Shown: positions 8,374 through 17,776 of the stretch, in pieces
Numbering within the stretch: position 1 is the first letter of the stretch
How the letters are laid out: each line of letters begins with the position of its first letter
Source of the DNA: an uncultured Opitutia bacterium
GTDB lineage: Bacteria; Verrucomicrobiota; Verrucomicrobiia; Opitutales; Opitutaceae
Direction of reading: 5' to 3'
Assembly: GCA_903877135.1 (NCBI GenBank)
Contig: CAIRCN010000068.1
Span: 1 to 64,000, forward strand
Length of the DNA: 64,000 nucleotides
The notes under the pieces: generated by a model
Seen by the model: the letters and a program-made list of their open reading frames with translations, nothing else
Told to the model about the DNA's origin: nothing
Databases searched by the model: none
Translations under genes and position numbers: made by a program

Positions 8374-10346
8374 GTCGCCTTGGCAAAAACACCGCGCTGG
8401 ATTTCACGGCGGGCGCCGGGCCTGTTAAACTCGGCGTGGTGGCTGTGGAGCAGATTTTGCCCGTTTAGAGAAAGCTCCCACACCGGGGCCGGCCGCCAGC
8501 CGAGGCGCACGTCGGCCTCAGAGTATCCGGGCAGGTTTTGGTTGGCGATCGGTCCAACATAACGGAGATCGGCGTCGCATTCCCAATGCGCGGACAAATC
8601 GAACAGCGAGTGGAGGGAAAACTGATGGTTCGGATCTCGCCCGATGCTGTCGCGTGTGCTGCGGTCGATGGTGCCTGGATTCGGCTCACTGTGGACGCGT
8701 AGCTCGGTATAGCCGGCGCGCAGGCGCCATGCCGAGGTGACACGCCAGTCCGCCGTCAGCTCCGCACCGGTCGAGTGGCCGCGCAGGCCGCTGCTCTGCT
8801 CGACGGGAAACGCCAGCGGAGGAGTGAGGGGTTCGAGGCTGCGCAAATTGCTGTAGTCATTGAAAAAAGTGGCGAGCGAGAGGGCAAATTGCGGGGAGAC
8901 CTGCGCGCGATAGCCAAGCTCGTAAGCCGTCAATTTTTCCGAGACCACGTTGCCGCCGCCCGCGATGCGATAAGGGGGCGTGGCCGGAGAGTAGAGGTCG
9001 CGGTCGATGCGCGACGGCGTGCGCACCGCGCGCGAGATTGAACTCCAGATCGTTTGTTCCCCGCCGGGCGTCCAAGACAGTCGCGCACTCGGTTCAAACT
9101 CAACGCCCGTATATTCGGTATGCTCGACCTTGGTGCCCACCATAAGGTGCAGCCGGTCTTTCCTGAGAGTGATTTCATCTTGAGCAAACGCACTGAACAA
9201 CTGTTGACCGGAACTGGGTGGCAGAAACGCATTCGCCGGAGTGTTGACGATGGCGTCCTCGACCAGGCGATAGCCAACACCCCACACAAAATTGTTGATG
9301 GGGCCAAGTGGGCGTTGGTGCTGGAAGTCCAGGTCATAGGTGTCGATGTCTTGGGTGAATGAACCCGGTATGCGGCGATGCGTGTGGTCGTAGTAGACTT
9401 GCAGCTTCACATTGGAGCCATCGCCGAATGAGCGCGACCAGCGGCCAAGCACATTATTCCCATTGGCGCGGATATTATCGGGACCGACCTGCCCCATGGT
9501 GGCATCGTAGGCATCGCCTTGCACTGTGAAGGTGGTGTCAAGCGGCTGCTCCCAATCCACGCGGAACCCAGTCTGCCCCATGCGCCAGGCGTCGTTCGCG
9601 GTGGGACCGCCAGGTCGGACCGAATCACTTCGGTCGAAATATTTCACGTAAACGCGATAGTAAATATTCGGCGCCAACTTGCCGCCATAACGCGCTTCTT
9701 CCGATTGGCGGAGCTCGGTGCCTCCTCCGCCGACCAGAAGACCGCCTTGGGTGTCCTTCGCGCTCTTCGTTGTGATGTTGATTACGCCGTTGACGGCATT
9801 GGCGCCCCACTGCGTCGCGCCAGGGCCGCTGATAACCTCGATGCGGTCGAGGTCTTCGAGCATCGTGTCCTGCACATCCCAATAAACGCCGGCATAGAGC
9901 GGCGTGTAAACCGAGCGCCCGTCGATCAGCACAAGCATCTTGTCGGCGAAAACATTGTTGAACCCGCGGGACGTGATCGCCCATTGGCGCGAATCAATCT
10001 GTGCCACCTCTAGATTCGACGCCAGCCGCAGGGCCTCGGGCAGGCTGGTGGCGCCGGCGCGGCGGATGTCCTCTCCAGTGATGACCTGGATTGCCGACGC
10101 GGCCTCAGAAAGTTTTTCCGGGTGCTTGGAAACCGATGTCACCTCCAGGTCCATGAGCTGTTCCACGCTCAGTTTTTTCATATCACTGGGAGAAGAAAGC
10201 GGCGACAGCGATTGAGCGTGAAGGGCGCCGCCAAAACAAACCAGGCCGGCAATCAACATCATCGCAGGCGCTCGCCAGTGGCCCTGTGGTGCCTGACAAA
10301 CCCGTGTGCTGGCGCCGGGCAGCAAATGTTGTCGCAGGAATTGCAT
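8361..10346 (-). CDS. TonB-dependent outer-membrane receptor
   Basis: The 661-residue product has a signal peptide (cleavage probably near LHAQS, about residue 45), a plug domain with LVLIDGRSVYTPLYAGVYWD and VISGPGATQWGANAVNGVIN, and a 22-strand-type barrel ending in an aromatic residue (ATWSF). The segment LSVEQLMDLEVTSVSK before the plug is typical of the receptor group found with YfiR and histidine kinases. I place the start at the ATG at 10346, where TGATG overlaps the response-regulator stop by one base; a TTG 27 bases upstream is the alternative. The ligand cannot be read from sequence. Confidence 0.92.
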   Translation of the reverse strand: MQFLRQHLLPGASTRVCQAPQGHWRAPAMMLIAGLVCFGGALHAQSLSPLSSPSDMKKLSVEQLMDLEVTSVSKHPEKLSEAASAIQVITGEDIRRAGATSLPEALRLASNLEVAQIDSRQWAITSRGFNNVFADKMLVLIDGRSVYTPLYAGVYWDVQDTMLEDLDRIEVISGPGATQWGANAVNGVINITTKSAKDTQGGLLVGGGGTELRQSEEARYGGKLAPNIYYRVYVKYFDRSDSVRPGGPTANDAWRMGQTGFRVDWEQPLDTTFTVQGDAYDATMGQVGPDNIRANGNNVLGRWSRSFGDGSNVKLQVYYDHTHRRIPGSFTQDIDTYDLDFQHQRPLGPINNFVWGVGYRLVEDAIVNTPANAFLPPSSGQQLFSAFAQDEITLRKDRLHLMVGTKVEHTEYTGVEFEPSARLSWTPGGEQTIWSSISRAVRTPSRIDRDLYSPATPPYRIAGGGNVVSEKLTAYELGYRAQVSPQFALSLATFFNDYSNLRSLEPLTPPLAFPVEQSSGLRGHSTGAELTADWRVTSAWRLRAGYTELRVHSEPNPGTIDRSTRDSIGRDPNHQFSLHSLFDLSAHWECDADLRYVGPIANQNLPGYSEADVRLGWRPAPVWELSLNGQNLLHSHHAEFNRPGARREIQRGVFAKATWSF

Positions 10347-11029
10347 CAGAGTCCGCGCTGACGTTCCTGCCAAAGCATGGCTTCGCGCATCACCTCGGTG
10401 GTGCTCTCCAGACCGAGTTTGGATTTAATGCGTTCGTCGTAGGAGCCGACAGTCTTCACGCTGACCCGCATCCGGTCGGCGATTTCCTTCGCGCTGTGCC
10501 CTTGCCCCCGCATCCGAAAGACCTCCAGCTCGCGGTCGCTCAACAATTCCTCGGGTTCTCCGCCGCTGCGCGAGAGACCGCCAAGCAGCCGGCCCGTGAG
10601 CTGGGCCGCCAGCGCCGGGCTGGTATAGAAGTTTCCCGCGAGCACCGACCGGATCGCCTCAACGATGCTCGGGCCGGATTCGTTTTTGACGGCGTAGCCA
10701 TGCGCGCCGGCGCGGAACGCGCGTTCAGCGATGCTCGCTTCATCGTGCATCGAAAGCACCAGCAGCCGCAGCGCGGGAAACTGCGCGCGCAACTCCTTCA
10801 GCAGTTCCAAACCCGACCCGCGTGGCAGCGAAAGATCCACCACGACGACATCGGGTCTCGCCTTCGGCAGCGCGATCAGCGCGGAAGGCGCGTCTTCGGC
10901 GTGTCCGCAAACTTCCAGATCGGATTCAAGCGCCACCAAGCTCGCCAGCCAGTCGCGCACGAGCGGGTGGTCATCGACAAAGAACACGCGTCGCCGCACC
11001 GGCTGTGCCGCTCTCGAATCGCTTCTCAT
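10346..11029 (-). CDS. NarL/LuxR-family response regulator
   Basis: The 227-residue protein has a receiver domain (VFFVDDHP acidic pocket, phosphoacceptor Asp65 in VVDLSLPRG, Lys in GYAVKN) and a C-terminal LuxR-type helix-turn-helix (LSDRELEVFRMRGQGHSAKEIADRM). In the recognition region it has KTVGSYDERIKSKLGL, where most relatives have KTVxxHxxxIxxKL. It is the first gene of the operon with the receptor, YfiR and kinase genes and is translationally coupled to the receptor by TGATG. It probably controls its own operon or nearby polysaccharide genes, which is inference. Confidence 0.93.
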   Translation of the reverse strand: MRSDSRAAQPVRRRVFFVDDHPLVRDWLASLVALESDLEVCGHAEDAPSALIALPKARPDVVVVDLSLPRGSGLELLKELRAQFPALRLLVLSMHDEASIAERAFRAGAHGYAVKNESGPSIVEAIRSVLAGNFYTSPALAAQLTGRLLGGLSRSGGEPEELLSDRELEVFRMRGQGHSAKEIADRMRVSVKTVGSYDERIKSKLGLESTTEVMREAMLWQERQRGL

Positions 11030-11788
11030 GGCGCAGCAACGGTCGCGCGCCCCGCGAAGCGTGGGTCGCTACGGAAATAACGAGCGAGATTCTCGGCCAT
11101 GGAAACCTGTTGGCGCAACTTTTGGGGCAGCGCAAATCATCTCGGATGCTCGGCTACGCGAATTACTAGGAATTTGCCCTGCACATGTATTCCTGTCTTG
11201 CAGGCAGCCGGGTGCGGCGCGTTTGCATATTTTTAGAAATGCCATCCGGCGCGGTCCTTGATCGCCCCGCCGAAGCTACAAACTTCCTGAGGCCAGTCTC
11301 TGTTCTCTCCCTGTCGGATGTTTTGTTTCTGGCCGCGTTCGCCAGCGCGCGAGCGTCGCGGCCGCTCCAATTAGTGCGACTATCCTTACAAAGAACAACG
11401 ACCATTGCTGGCCAAAATTCTGGCACCACTCCCGTGGTGCGATGCGGTCGTCATCTTCAACACTGGGTTCGTCGACAGCACGCTCGGAATACTGTTCGTG
11501 TAATGCGAAAACTCTTCGTCGCTCAAGCGGCAAGGATCTTGCGCCAGCATTGCTTTTCGGGAGTTCATTCACAGAAAAAGTCACGCACAGGCGCCGAATC
11601 ATCTCGATAACACCAAATCAATCACACCAGCCTGCGTTCATGTGTCACTGATCAACCGTTATCTACGAAAGCCGGCTTTGCCTTTAATCAGACAGTCGTG
11701 GGCGATTGGGTAAAAAGTTGGCTATTGCGGCGCTGCCGGGCTAGATTGTCGCGTCACGCCACCTCAAGCCACCAACCAACCACCTTTC
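11030..11788. other. Long intergenic region with possible gene remnant
   Basis: These 759 bases separate two divergent genes. The response-regulator promoter should lie at the left end. At about 11276-11602 (minus strand) two overlapping frames each look partly protein-like: LSDEEFSHYTNS in one, and a membrane-helix-like SLFFVRIVALIGAA in the other. This could be a small gene broken by a frameshift, but I do not recognise a family and cannot exclude chance. Nothing else was seen. Confidence 0.35.
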
Positions 11789-12079
11789 ATGGCCCGTCCC
11801 TACCGCCGCCGTCTCGTCTCGAATGCCAACCGTGCTTACAGTCGCGATCCGCTGGAGCGCGTCGAGGCAATCGGTGGGGTGAATTCCGACCATACCCACT
11901 GGAATCTCTCTCAGGTCGCCGCCATCGCCGCCATCGAAGCCGGCACCGATGAATTTTTTGTGAAAGATGGCGGCAATGCCGTGAAATTGATCGTGCTGAC
12001 CCACAACGGACAGAAATACCTCAAAACCGAGCGTGAGAAAACACATCCCGACGACCTACTGAGCCTGACCGCGCGGTAG
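11789..12079 (+). CDS. DUF3892 small protein
   Basis: The 96-residue protein begins MARPYRRR and then follows the DUF3892 pattern: an IGG motif, HWNLSQVAAIAAIEAGTDEF, FVKDGGNAVKLIV, and a C-terminal GQKYLKTEREKTHPDDLLSL. DUF3892 proteins are short, often roughly the length of this one, and of unknown function. It stands alone between a divergent signalling operon and a convergent esterase gene (25 bases to that stop), so context gives no role. Confidence 0.8.
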   Translation: MARPYRRRLVSNANRAYSRDPLERVEAIGGVNSDHTHWNLSQVAAIAAIEAGTDEFFVKDGGNAVKLIVLTHNGQKYLKTEREKTHPDDLLSLTAR

Positions 12080-12103
12080 GCTGCGCTTGCTTGCGCCGCC
12101 ATT

Positions 12104-13051
12104 TCAGTGCCGGAGGTTGAGGTCGAGCCAGGGCCAGGTCATTTCATAAAAAGCCGCGCAGGACGTGTGCGGGAGTTCGGGGTAGAACATCAGTGCTTTG
12201 GTGCCGGGGATCCGGTCGAAGACGGCGCGAATCGTCGTCGAGGGACACGTCTCATCCCTCCCTCCGGCGCTGATTAATGCCGGAGCGCGCAGATCGGGCG
12301 CGAGTTGCAATGGGTCGAAGTGATCGAGCGTGCGCAGGTTCGCCTCATTGTTGCAGCCAGCCGTGTCGAGCAGTGTTTTCACAAGTGCGCCGGATGTGCG
12401 CGCCGACTGGCGCAGGTCACACAATAACGGGACGTGCGCCACGACCGCCTTGACGCGCAAGTCGAGCGCGGCGACCGCGAGGACGATGCCGCCGCCTTGG
12501 CTGGTGCCGGCGAGGCCAATACGAGCGACATCAATGTCGGGCCGCGACACAAGGTAGTCGATACCGCGGATCACGTCAGCATAGGCACCTTGATAGTAGG
12601 CGCCCTCGGGTTGCGCGAGGTGCCAGGTGAGCTTGTCAGGGCCGTCGATTTTCCAGAGCTCGGCAGATTCGCCCTGCGAACGCGGATAAACCTGCAGGAT
12701 CGCGTAGCCGCGCATGCATTCACCGAGCATCACCCCTTGTTGCGTGCCGCCATAGCCCGGCGCGGTGACAATCGCGGGCCACGGGCGCGGCGGTGATTCG
12801 CCCTGCACGGGCAGCGCCAGCAAGGCCCGGATTGGCACGCCGCCAAGACTGCGAAGCGTAATGCGATACTTCCGGTAAGGCAGCGGCTCGCTGAGCAGTT
12901 CGACCTTCGCCTCCATCGGCTCATGTGCGAGAGCCGCCAAGGTTTGCCGCCAAAAAGCATGCAGCTCCTGCGCAGGTAGCGAGGTGGCAACCGTGAACCA
13001 GACAGCGGTGATAAAAGTCGCGGCGCTCAAAAATGAGCGAATGAAGGTCAT
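12104..13051 (-). CDS. Acetyl-xylan-esterase-like alpha/beta hydrolase (AXE1 family), secreted
   Basis: This 315-residue protein has a signal peptide (about 1-27, ending ATSLPAQ), an AXE1-type fold with an APGYGG oxyanion region, the nucleophile Ser184 in AGTSQGGG, and candidate acid and base at Asp266 (GGRDETCP) and His295 (LPHTSCA). The family removes acetyl groups from xylan, cephalosporin C or other sugars. Neighbours are a sialidase-like protein (28 bases away on the same strand) and a PhyH oxygenase, which fits a carbohydrate setting. The natural substrate is not known. Confidence 0.87.
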   Translation of the reverse strand: MTFIRSFLSAATFITAVWFTVATSLPAQELHAFWRQTLAALAHEPMEAKVELLSEPLPYRKYRITLRSLGGVPIRALLALPVQGESPPRPWPAIVTAPGYGGTQQGVMLGECMRGYAILQVYPRSQGESAELWKIDGPDKLTWHLAQPEGAYYQGAYADVIRGIDYLVSRPDIDVARIGLAGTSQGGGIVLAVAALDLRVKAVVAHVPLLCDLRQSARTSGALVKTLLDTAGCNNEANLRTLDHFDPLQLAPDLRAPALISAGGRDETCPSTTIRAVFDRIPGTKALMFYPELPHTSCAAFYEMTWPWLDLNLRH

Positions 13052-13079
13052 GGCGGAGTTTGAGTCTGTGCGGGAGGCA

Positions 13080-14459
13080 CTATCTGCCCGGTTGATTTTT
13101 ATTCACCCCTAGCCAGAGCGGGCGCCCGTAAATGCTGCGGCCCTTCCCGCTCGTCCAGTCACCAAGGTCATAGGCGACGAAGATTTCGTTGTCGCGCGGC
13201 ATCTCGACTACAGCGGTGTAGTGCGTGGTGAGCACGCCGGACGTGAGACGGAGCACATGGCTCCATGTTTCCCCGTGATCGAGGCTGACAGCCATGTAGT
13301 TGCCGTTGCCGGGATAGCCGGCGCGTGGCCAGCAAACCCGCGCAGGAACGCGCACTCCGAAGGTGCACACGAGTATGCCGCTGCGCAGTTCAAGCAGGTC
13401 AGGATCGACCACCGCCGCGACCAGATCGACAGGTTTGCCCTGCTTATCGGTCACGCCGCGGAACATCTCGGCCCAGTCCTGCGTGCGGTGAACATCGATG
13501 ACGCCAAAGCCGATGGGGCTGGCGCGTGTCCAAGTGAGGCCATCGTCGTCTGACTGCGTGCCGTAAAGATCCTCGCCCGTGCGCATGAAGCACAGCAACC
13601 GGCCGACGTGCGACCCGCGGGAAATGCGCGCGAGGGCGGGCTCGTCAAACCCTTCGGTACCTACCTTGGGGTCGGCGGCGATTGTCGACACCAAACGCCA
13701 ATGGCGGCCTTGGTCGCTTGAGCGCAGTAGCATCGCGCGCGTACGTTTCATGGTTGGGATGTAGGCCGCTGGCGCGTTGTCGCCGTGAAGCCAGCCGTAG
13801 ACGGTCGTGAGTAATTCGCCGTTGGGCAGCTCAAGAATCCGGCGGTGCAATCGTATCGCCACGTGCGCGCGACCGTAATCATCCGAAGAGCCGTGAAAGT
13901 TGACGTTGGGGAGCTGGAAGGAGCTTTCCAACGGGCCCTGTACCGTCCGCCAATCGTCGTCGGACCAGTAAAGTTGGCCCACGCCGAGGCCTTCTCCGAC
14001 AGCCGGCGTCACATAAGTGTCCAACGCAAGAACGCGACCGCTGCGCAGCGCCAAGGCGCCGCCTTCGAGGTTCAGGCCGTTCTCGCCCGGAGGACGGGGA
14101 AACTCGACCCACGTCTTGCCCGCGTCGCGCGATACCACGGTCTCGATCGCACTCGGATAAGTTATGCGCTTCGAGAGAAGCGGCGCCTCAATGGTTTGTG
14201 CTTGCACGATCAGAGTGCCGGCCGCGGTGCAGACCATCGCCGGCTGCAAGCCACCTTTCATCACAAGACATTCCTGAGCGGGGCGCACGCGTAGCCGCGG
14301 ATCGGCCTTCAGCGTCTCCACCACGCTCGGCCGCGGGTCTGGTGCATCAGCTGACGGGTTGGTCGCCGCCCCGCACAGTTGCGCGGCATTGATCGCCACC
14401 AACGCGACCCCGAGGACGGTCCGCAGCCCAGACGAGTGAGACCTGAGTAAGGGTGACAT
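13080..14459 (-). CDS. Sialidase-like BNR-repeat exo-glycosidase, secreted
   Basis: The 459-residue product starts with a signal peptide (MSPLLRSHSS..., cleavage near residue 32) and has several Asp-box-type motifs spaced through a beta-propeller: SRDAGKTW, SSDQGRHW, SDDDGLTW and SLDHGETW. This is the six-bladed exo-alpha-sialidase fold. Many environmental members of the fold do not act on sialic acid, so the substrate is open. I prefer the ATG at 14459 over one 23 codons upstream because it gives a clean signal peptide. It is followed by an acetyl-esterase-like gene in the same direction, suggesting joint action on a decorated glycan. Confidence 0.85.
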   Translation of the reverse strand: MSPLLRSHSSGLRTVLGVALVAINAAQLCGAATNPSADAPDPRPSVVETLKADPRLRVRPAQECLVMKGGLQPAMVCTAAGTLIVQAQTIEAPLLSKRITYPSAIETVVSRDAGKTWVEFPRPPGENGLNLEGGALALRSGRVLALDTYVTPAVGEGLGVGQLYWSDDDWRTVQGPLESSFQLPNVNFHGSSDDYGRAHVAIRLHRRILELPNGELLTTVYGWLHGDNAPAAYIPTMKRTRAMLLRSSDQGRHWRLVSTIAADPKVGTEGFDEPALARISRGSHVGRLLCFMRTGEDLYGTQSDDDGLTWTRASPIGFGVIDVHRTQDWAEMFRGVTDKQGKPVDLVAAVVDPDLLELRSGILVCTFGVRVPARVCWPRAGYPGNGNYMAVSLDHGETWSHVLRLTSGVLTTHYTAVVEMPRDNEIFVAYDLGDWTSGKGRSIYGRPLWLGVNKNQPGR

Positions 14460-14687
14460 GGTGGCGAGACGGGGAAGATGGAGCACTGCGGGGTGCGGCA
14501 CGCAATGACCTTGACCTGCGATGGGCACGCGTCGGAAAGCAGCCAGCTTTCCTCGGCGAGTCGATGCAATTTTCCCGCGAATGTCTTCCTTAGGGAGAGA
14601 TTGCCAACCTCACATCAGCTCTCCATCGCTACCGGCCTCCCCAACCGTAGGCCGCTCTCGGCCCAAATTCCGCAATCCCCTCGCACC

Positions 14688-15464
14688 ATGCCCTCACTCC
14701 AGGAAATCAAAACGTTCTTCGCCGAAAACGGCTACTACCTCGCCCGCGGCGTTTACGCTCCGGCGGAAATCGCAGAGCTGGAGTGCGAGATCGACCGCAT
14801 CGTCGGCCAAAACATCCGGCTCAAGGATGCGGCTGACAAGAGCTGGAAAGGCGAGGCGGTTGACCGCCTCAAGGTTGGCGGTACCTTCTTCACCCATACG
14901 CACCAAGTGCATTATTATTCGGCGCGTTGGCTGCAGGCCCTGCTGCACCCGGCCTTCCTCGATGTTGCCGAGGCAATTCTCGGTCCCGACATCGTGCTGC
15001 ACCACACGAAGCTCCTGCAGAAGCCCGCGGAGAAAGGCGCGCCGTTTCCCATGCACCAGGACTGGTCCTACTTTCCGACGGTCAAGGACACCATGATCGG
15101 CGGCACCATCGCGGTCACGCGCGCGACAAACGAGATGGGCTGCCTGCGGGTCTATCCCGGCTCGCAAAAGCTCGGCCGCCTCTCCCATTCGGATGGTCAG
15201 GAATATTCCGAATTCATGGAGAAGAATTATCCCCTCGAACGGGCTACCATCATCGAGGCCGAAGCTGGCGACGTGCTATTTTTCCACTACCTGACGATCC
15301 ATGGCTCCATGCCCAATCGCTCCTCGCAGGTCCGGAAAAACGTCCTCGTGCAACTGCATTCGGGGCAGGATCGCGTCGAGCCCGGCAACGGCCATGTCGA
15401 TTCGCGGCTCGTGCTGCGCGGCTGGAGCCACGTGGCCTCACAAGCCTACTGCGAGGCACATTGA
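14688..15464 (+). CDS. Phytanoyl-CoA dioxygenase (PhyH) family oxygenase
   Basis: The 259-residue protein matches the PhyH 2-oxoglutarate/Fe(II) oxygenase layout. The HxD motif MHQDWSYF (His123, Asp125) and the distal His205 (TIHGSMPN) would bind iron, and Arg216 would bind 2-oxoglutarate. The open frame extends 70 codons upstream, but that part reads as non-coding, so I chose the ATG at 14688. It is divergent from the sialidase-like gene and convergent with the SulP gene. PhyH enzymes hydroxylate diverse small molecules and the substrate here is unknown. Confidence 0.88.
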   Translation: MPSLQEIKTFFAENGYYLARGVYAPAEIAELECEIDRIVGQNIRLKDAADKSWKGEAVDRLKVGGTFFTHTHQVHYYSARWLQALLHPAFLDVAEAILGPDIVLHHTKLLQKPAEKGAPFPMHQDWSYFPTVKDTMIGGTIAVTRATNEMGCLRVYPGSQKLGRLSHSDGQEYSEFMEKNYPLERATIIEAEAGDVLFFHYLTIHGSMPNRSSQVRKNVLVQLHSGQDRVEPGNGHVDSRLVLRGWSHVASQAYCEAH

Positions 15465-15512
15465 GCGACAGCCGGCGAGGCGGCCTTCAGCACTCTCGCT
15501 CCCCTGGAGCGC

Positions 15513-17771
15513 CTACGCTTCGTAGAGAGTGCGCAGTTCGCCGTCGGTGCGGCGCAGCCGGAGCGCCAGCGCGCGGGCGATACGGGCGAAAACTTTCACG
15601 CCGACGAGCGGGTGCTCACGCGAGACCTCATTGAAGCGCGCGCGGGAGATGACGAAGAGGTCAGTGTCCGTCGTTGCCACGGCATTGGCCGAGCGGATGC
15701 CGCGGTCGAGAAACGCCACCTCGCCGAAAAAGTCTCCCGTGCCGAAGGAGGCGAGATTGTGGTAATTACCGCCGTGCAGCGGCAGGATGATGCGGACGAC
15801 GCCGCGTCGGATGAGAAACAGTTCGTCGCCTACCTCGCCGCCTTGGAAAATCATCTGCCCGGCGGCGCACGAGCGCTCAACCACACACGAAGCCAGCGCG
15901 CCGAGCGTCTGGTCAGCCTTGAACTCGCGCAGCAGCTCGATCTCGGCAAGCGAGAGCGGCCGGTCGCAGGCGTCGGGGCGGGGCAGTTCGGCGGCGAGGA
16001 TCCGATCCTCGACCCACTGCAGCGCGTCGTCGAGCGTGTCGAACTTACGGACGTTTTCCTGCGGCTTCGTGACACCAACGCGGTCGAAATAGACTTGGAG
16101 ATTCTGGCCGGTCGGCAGGATGGCGGGCAGCCGGCTGAAGAGGAGGTAACCGCCGCGGTCGGTGAGCATCGCCTCGAACTGCTCGAGCAGGTGCGCCGCG
16201 GTGAAGTCCACCGAGTGCACGCGGCGCATGTCGAGGATGAGGTAGCGGCAGCGCTTTAGGTCGGGTTCAAGTTCTGTGAACAGCTGATCGGTGGTGCCGA
16301 AGAAAAGGCTGCCCTGCAGCTCGCACACCGTCGTGAGCGACCCGTGTTTTTCCAGCACCGCTTGTTCGGCCGGGAGACGGTGCTGCTTCGAGGAGATTTT
16401 TTCGCCGGACACTTTCCAGCGGATCACCGAGCCGTGGATCTGTTCGCGGATGAAGAGCAGAATCGCAAGGGCGAGGCCCGCGCCGGCGGCGGCGATAAGG
16501 TTGACGCCGACCGCCACAACGATGACGGCGGCGATGACGATGAAATCCAGCGCGGTCGACCGCTGCCGCAGCAGCGCAAAGCTGCCCCAATCAAACATGC
16601 GGAACGCGACGACGAACAGGATGCCCGCCAGTGCACCGAGTGGCACCCAGGCGATCAGGTTGCCAAACACTAGAAACACCGCGAGCACGCAGGCACCCTC
16701 GATCGCGCCGGAGAGGCGCGTGCGCCCGCCACTTTGGACATTGACGAGCGTCGCGCCCATCGTGCCGGAGCCCGGCATGCCGCCGATCAGCGCCGAGGCG
16801 AGATTGCCCGCGCCCTGGCCGATCAACTCGCGGTTCGAGTTGTGCCGGCTGCGGGTGAGCGCGTCGACAACGACGCAGGTTTTCAGAGTGTCGACCGAGA
16901 GCAGCACCGAGAGGGTTAAGGCCGGCACGATGATGACACCCAAATCGGTGAAATGCAGCGCAGTGACCGCCGAGCAGCGGCCGGCGAATTCAGAAAACAC
17001 CAGGCCGGCGCCGCCGCCCACCGGGCCGATCACGAGCTTGTTGTGCGCGAGGTCGAGCAGTGCGGGCTGGAACCACGCCAGCACAAAGTAGGCCGCCAGG
17101 CCGCAGAGGAGACCGAGGATGGCTGCCGGCACGGCCTTGGTGACCTTGGGCGCAAGCAGCACGCCGGCGATCGTCACGCCGCCCACAATGAGCGCGGGCC
17201 ATTGCCACAGCTGTGGCGACATGACGCCGGTCCACGTCGGCACTCCCTTGGGCAGGCCAAGAAACTTCGGCACCTGGCTCATAAAAATGAGGACACCGAC
17301 GCCGCTTAGGTAGCCCGAGACGACCGGGTAGGGAATGTATTTGATCAGCCGGCCTCCACCGATGGTCCCGTAGAGAAACTGCAACGCGCCAGAGAGAAGC
17401 GCCACGAAGGTCAGCAGCACCACGATGCGCTCGGGGGCGAGGGGTGCCACCGTGCCGGGGGCGCCGGCCATCAGCTCACCGACAAGTGCCGCCAGCACGG
17501 CTGCCGCCGGAGCGCAGGGCGCGGAGATCAGCCGCGGCGCGCCACCCAGCAGCGGGGCGGTCAACCCGATCGCGATGGCGCCGAGGATGCCCGCGCGCAC
17601 GCCGTAGCCGACATAGTTGGCGCCCAGCAACGCATAGATCGCGATGCCGTAGGCGATCGACGAGGGCAGCGCGACCAACATGGCGGCGAAACCACCCCAA
17701 GCATCGCCCGCCAGGTCTTTTGACCAGGTAAGGGCGGGGCTGGCGGTGTGGTTAGCCGAGGTAGCAGGCAT
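15513..17771 (-). CDS. SulP-family anion transporter with STAS and cyclic-nucleotide-binding domains
   Basis: This 752-residue protein begins with a SulP transport core of about 10-14 membrane helices (residues about 20-440). A STAS domain follows (about 480-590, LILDMRRVHSVDFTAAH), then a C-terminal cNMP-binding domain (about 640-745) with FFGEVAFLDRGIRSANAVA, which retains the GE and Arg that grip the cyclic phosphate. Transport of sulfate, bicarbonate or another anion is possible. The start at 17771 is only 5 bases after the PPK2 stop, so it is the third gene of the adenylate kinase-PPK2 operon. Direct control by cAMP or a related nucleotide is suggested by the domain but untested. Confidence 0.9.
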   Translation of the reverse strand: MPATSANHTASPALTWSKDLAGDAWGGFAAMLVALPSSIAYGIAIYALLGANYVGYGVRAGILGAIAIGLTAPLLGGAPRLISAPCAPAAAVLAALVGELMAGAPGTVAPLAPERIVVLLTFVALLSGALQFLYGTIGGGRLIKYIPYPVVSGYLSGVGVLIFMSQVPKFLGLPKGVPTWTGVMSPQLWQWPALIVGGVTIAGVLLAPKVTKAVPAAILGLLCGLAAYFVLAWFQPALLDLAHNKLVIGPVGGGAGLVFSEFAGRCSAVTALHFTDLGVIIVPALTLSVLLSVDTLKTCVVVDALTRSRHNSNRELIGQGAGNLASALIGGMPGSGTMGATLVNVQSGGRTRLSGAIEGACVLAVFLVFGNLIAWVPLGALAGILFVVAFRMFDWGSFALLRQRSTALDFIVIAAVIVVAVGVNLIAAAGAGLALAILLFIREQIHGSVIRWKVSGEKISSKQHRLPAEQAVLEKHGSLTTVCELQGSLFFGTTDQLFTELEPDLKRCRYLILDMRRVHSVDFTAAHLLEQFEAMLTDRGGYLLFSRLPAILPTGQNLQVYFDRVGVTKPQENVRKFDTLDDALQWVEDRILAAELPRPDACDRPLSLAEIELLREFKADQTLGALASCVVERSCAAGQMIFQGGEVGDELFLIRRGVVRIILPLHGGNYHNLASFGTGDFFGEVAFLDRGIRSANAVATTDTDLFVISRARFNEVSREHPLVGVKVFARIARALALRLRRTDGELRTLYEA

Positions 17772-17776
17772 GACGG

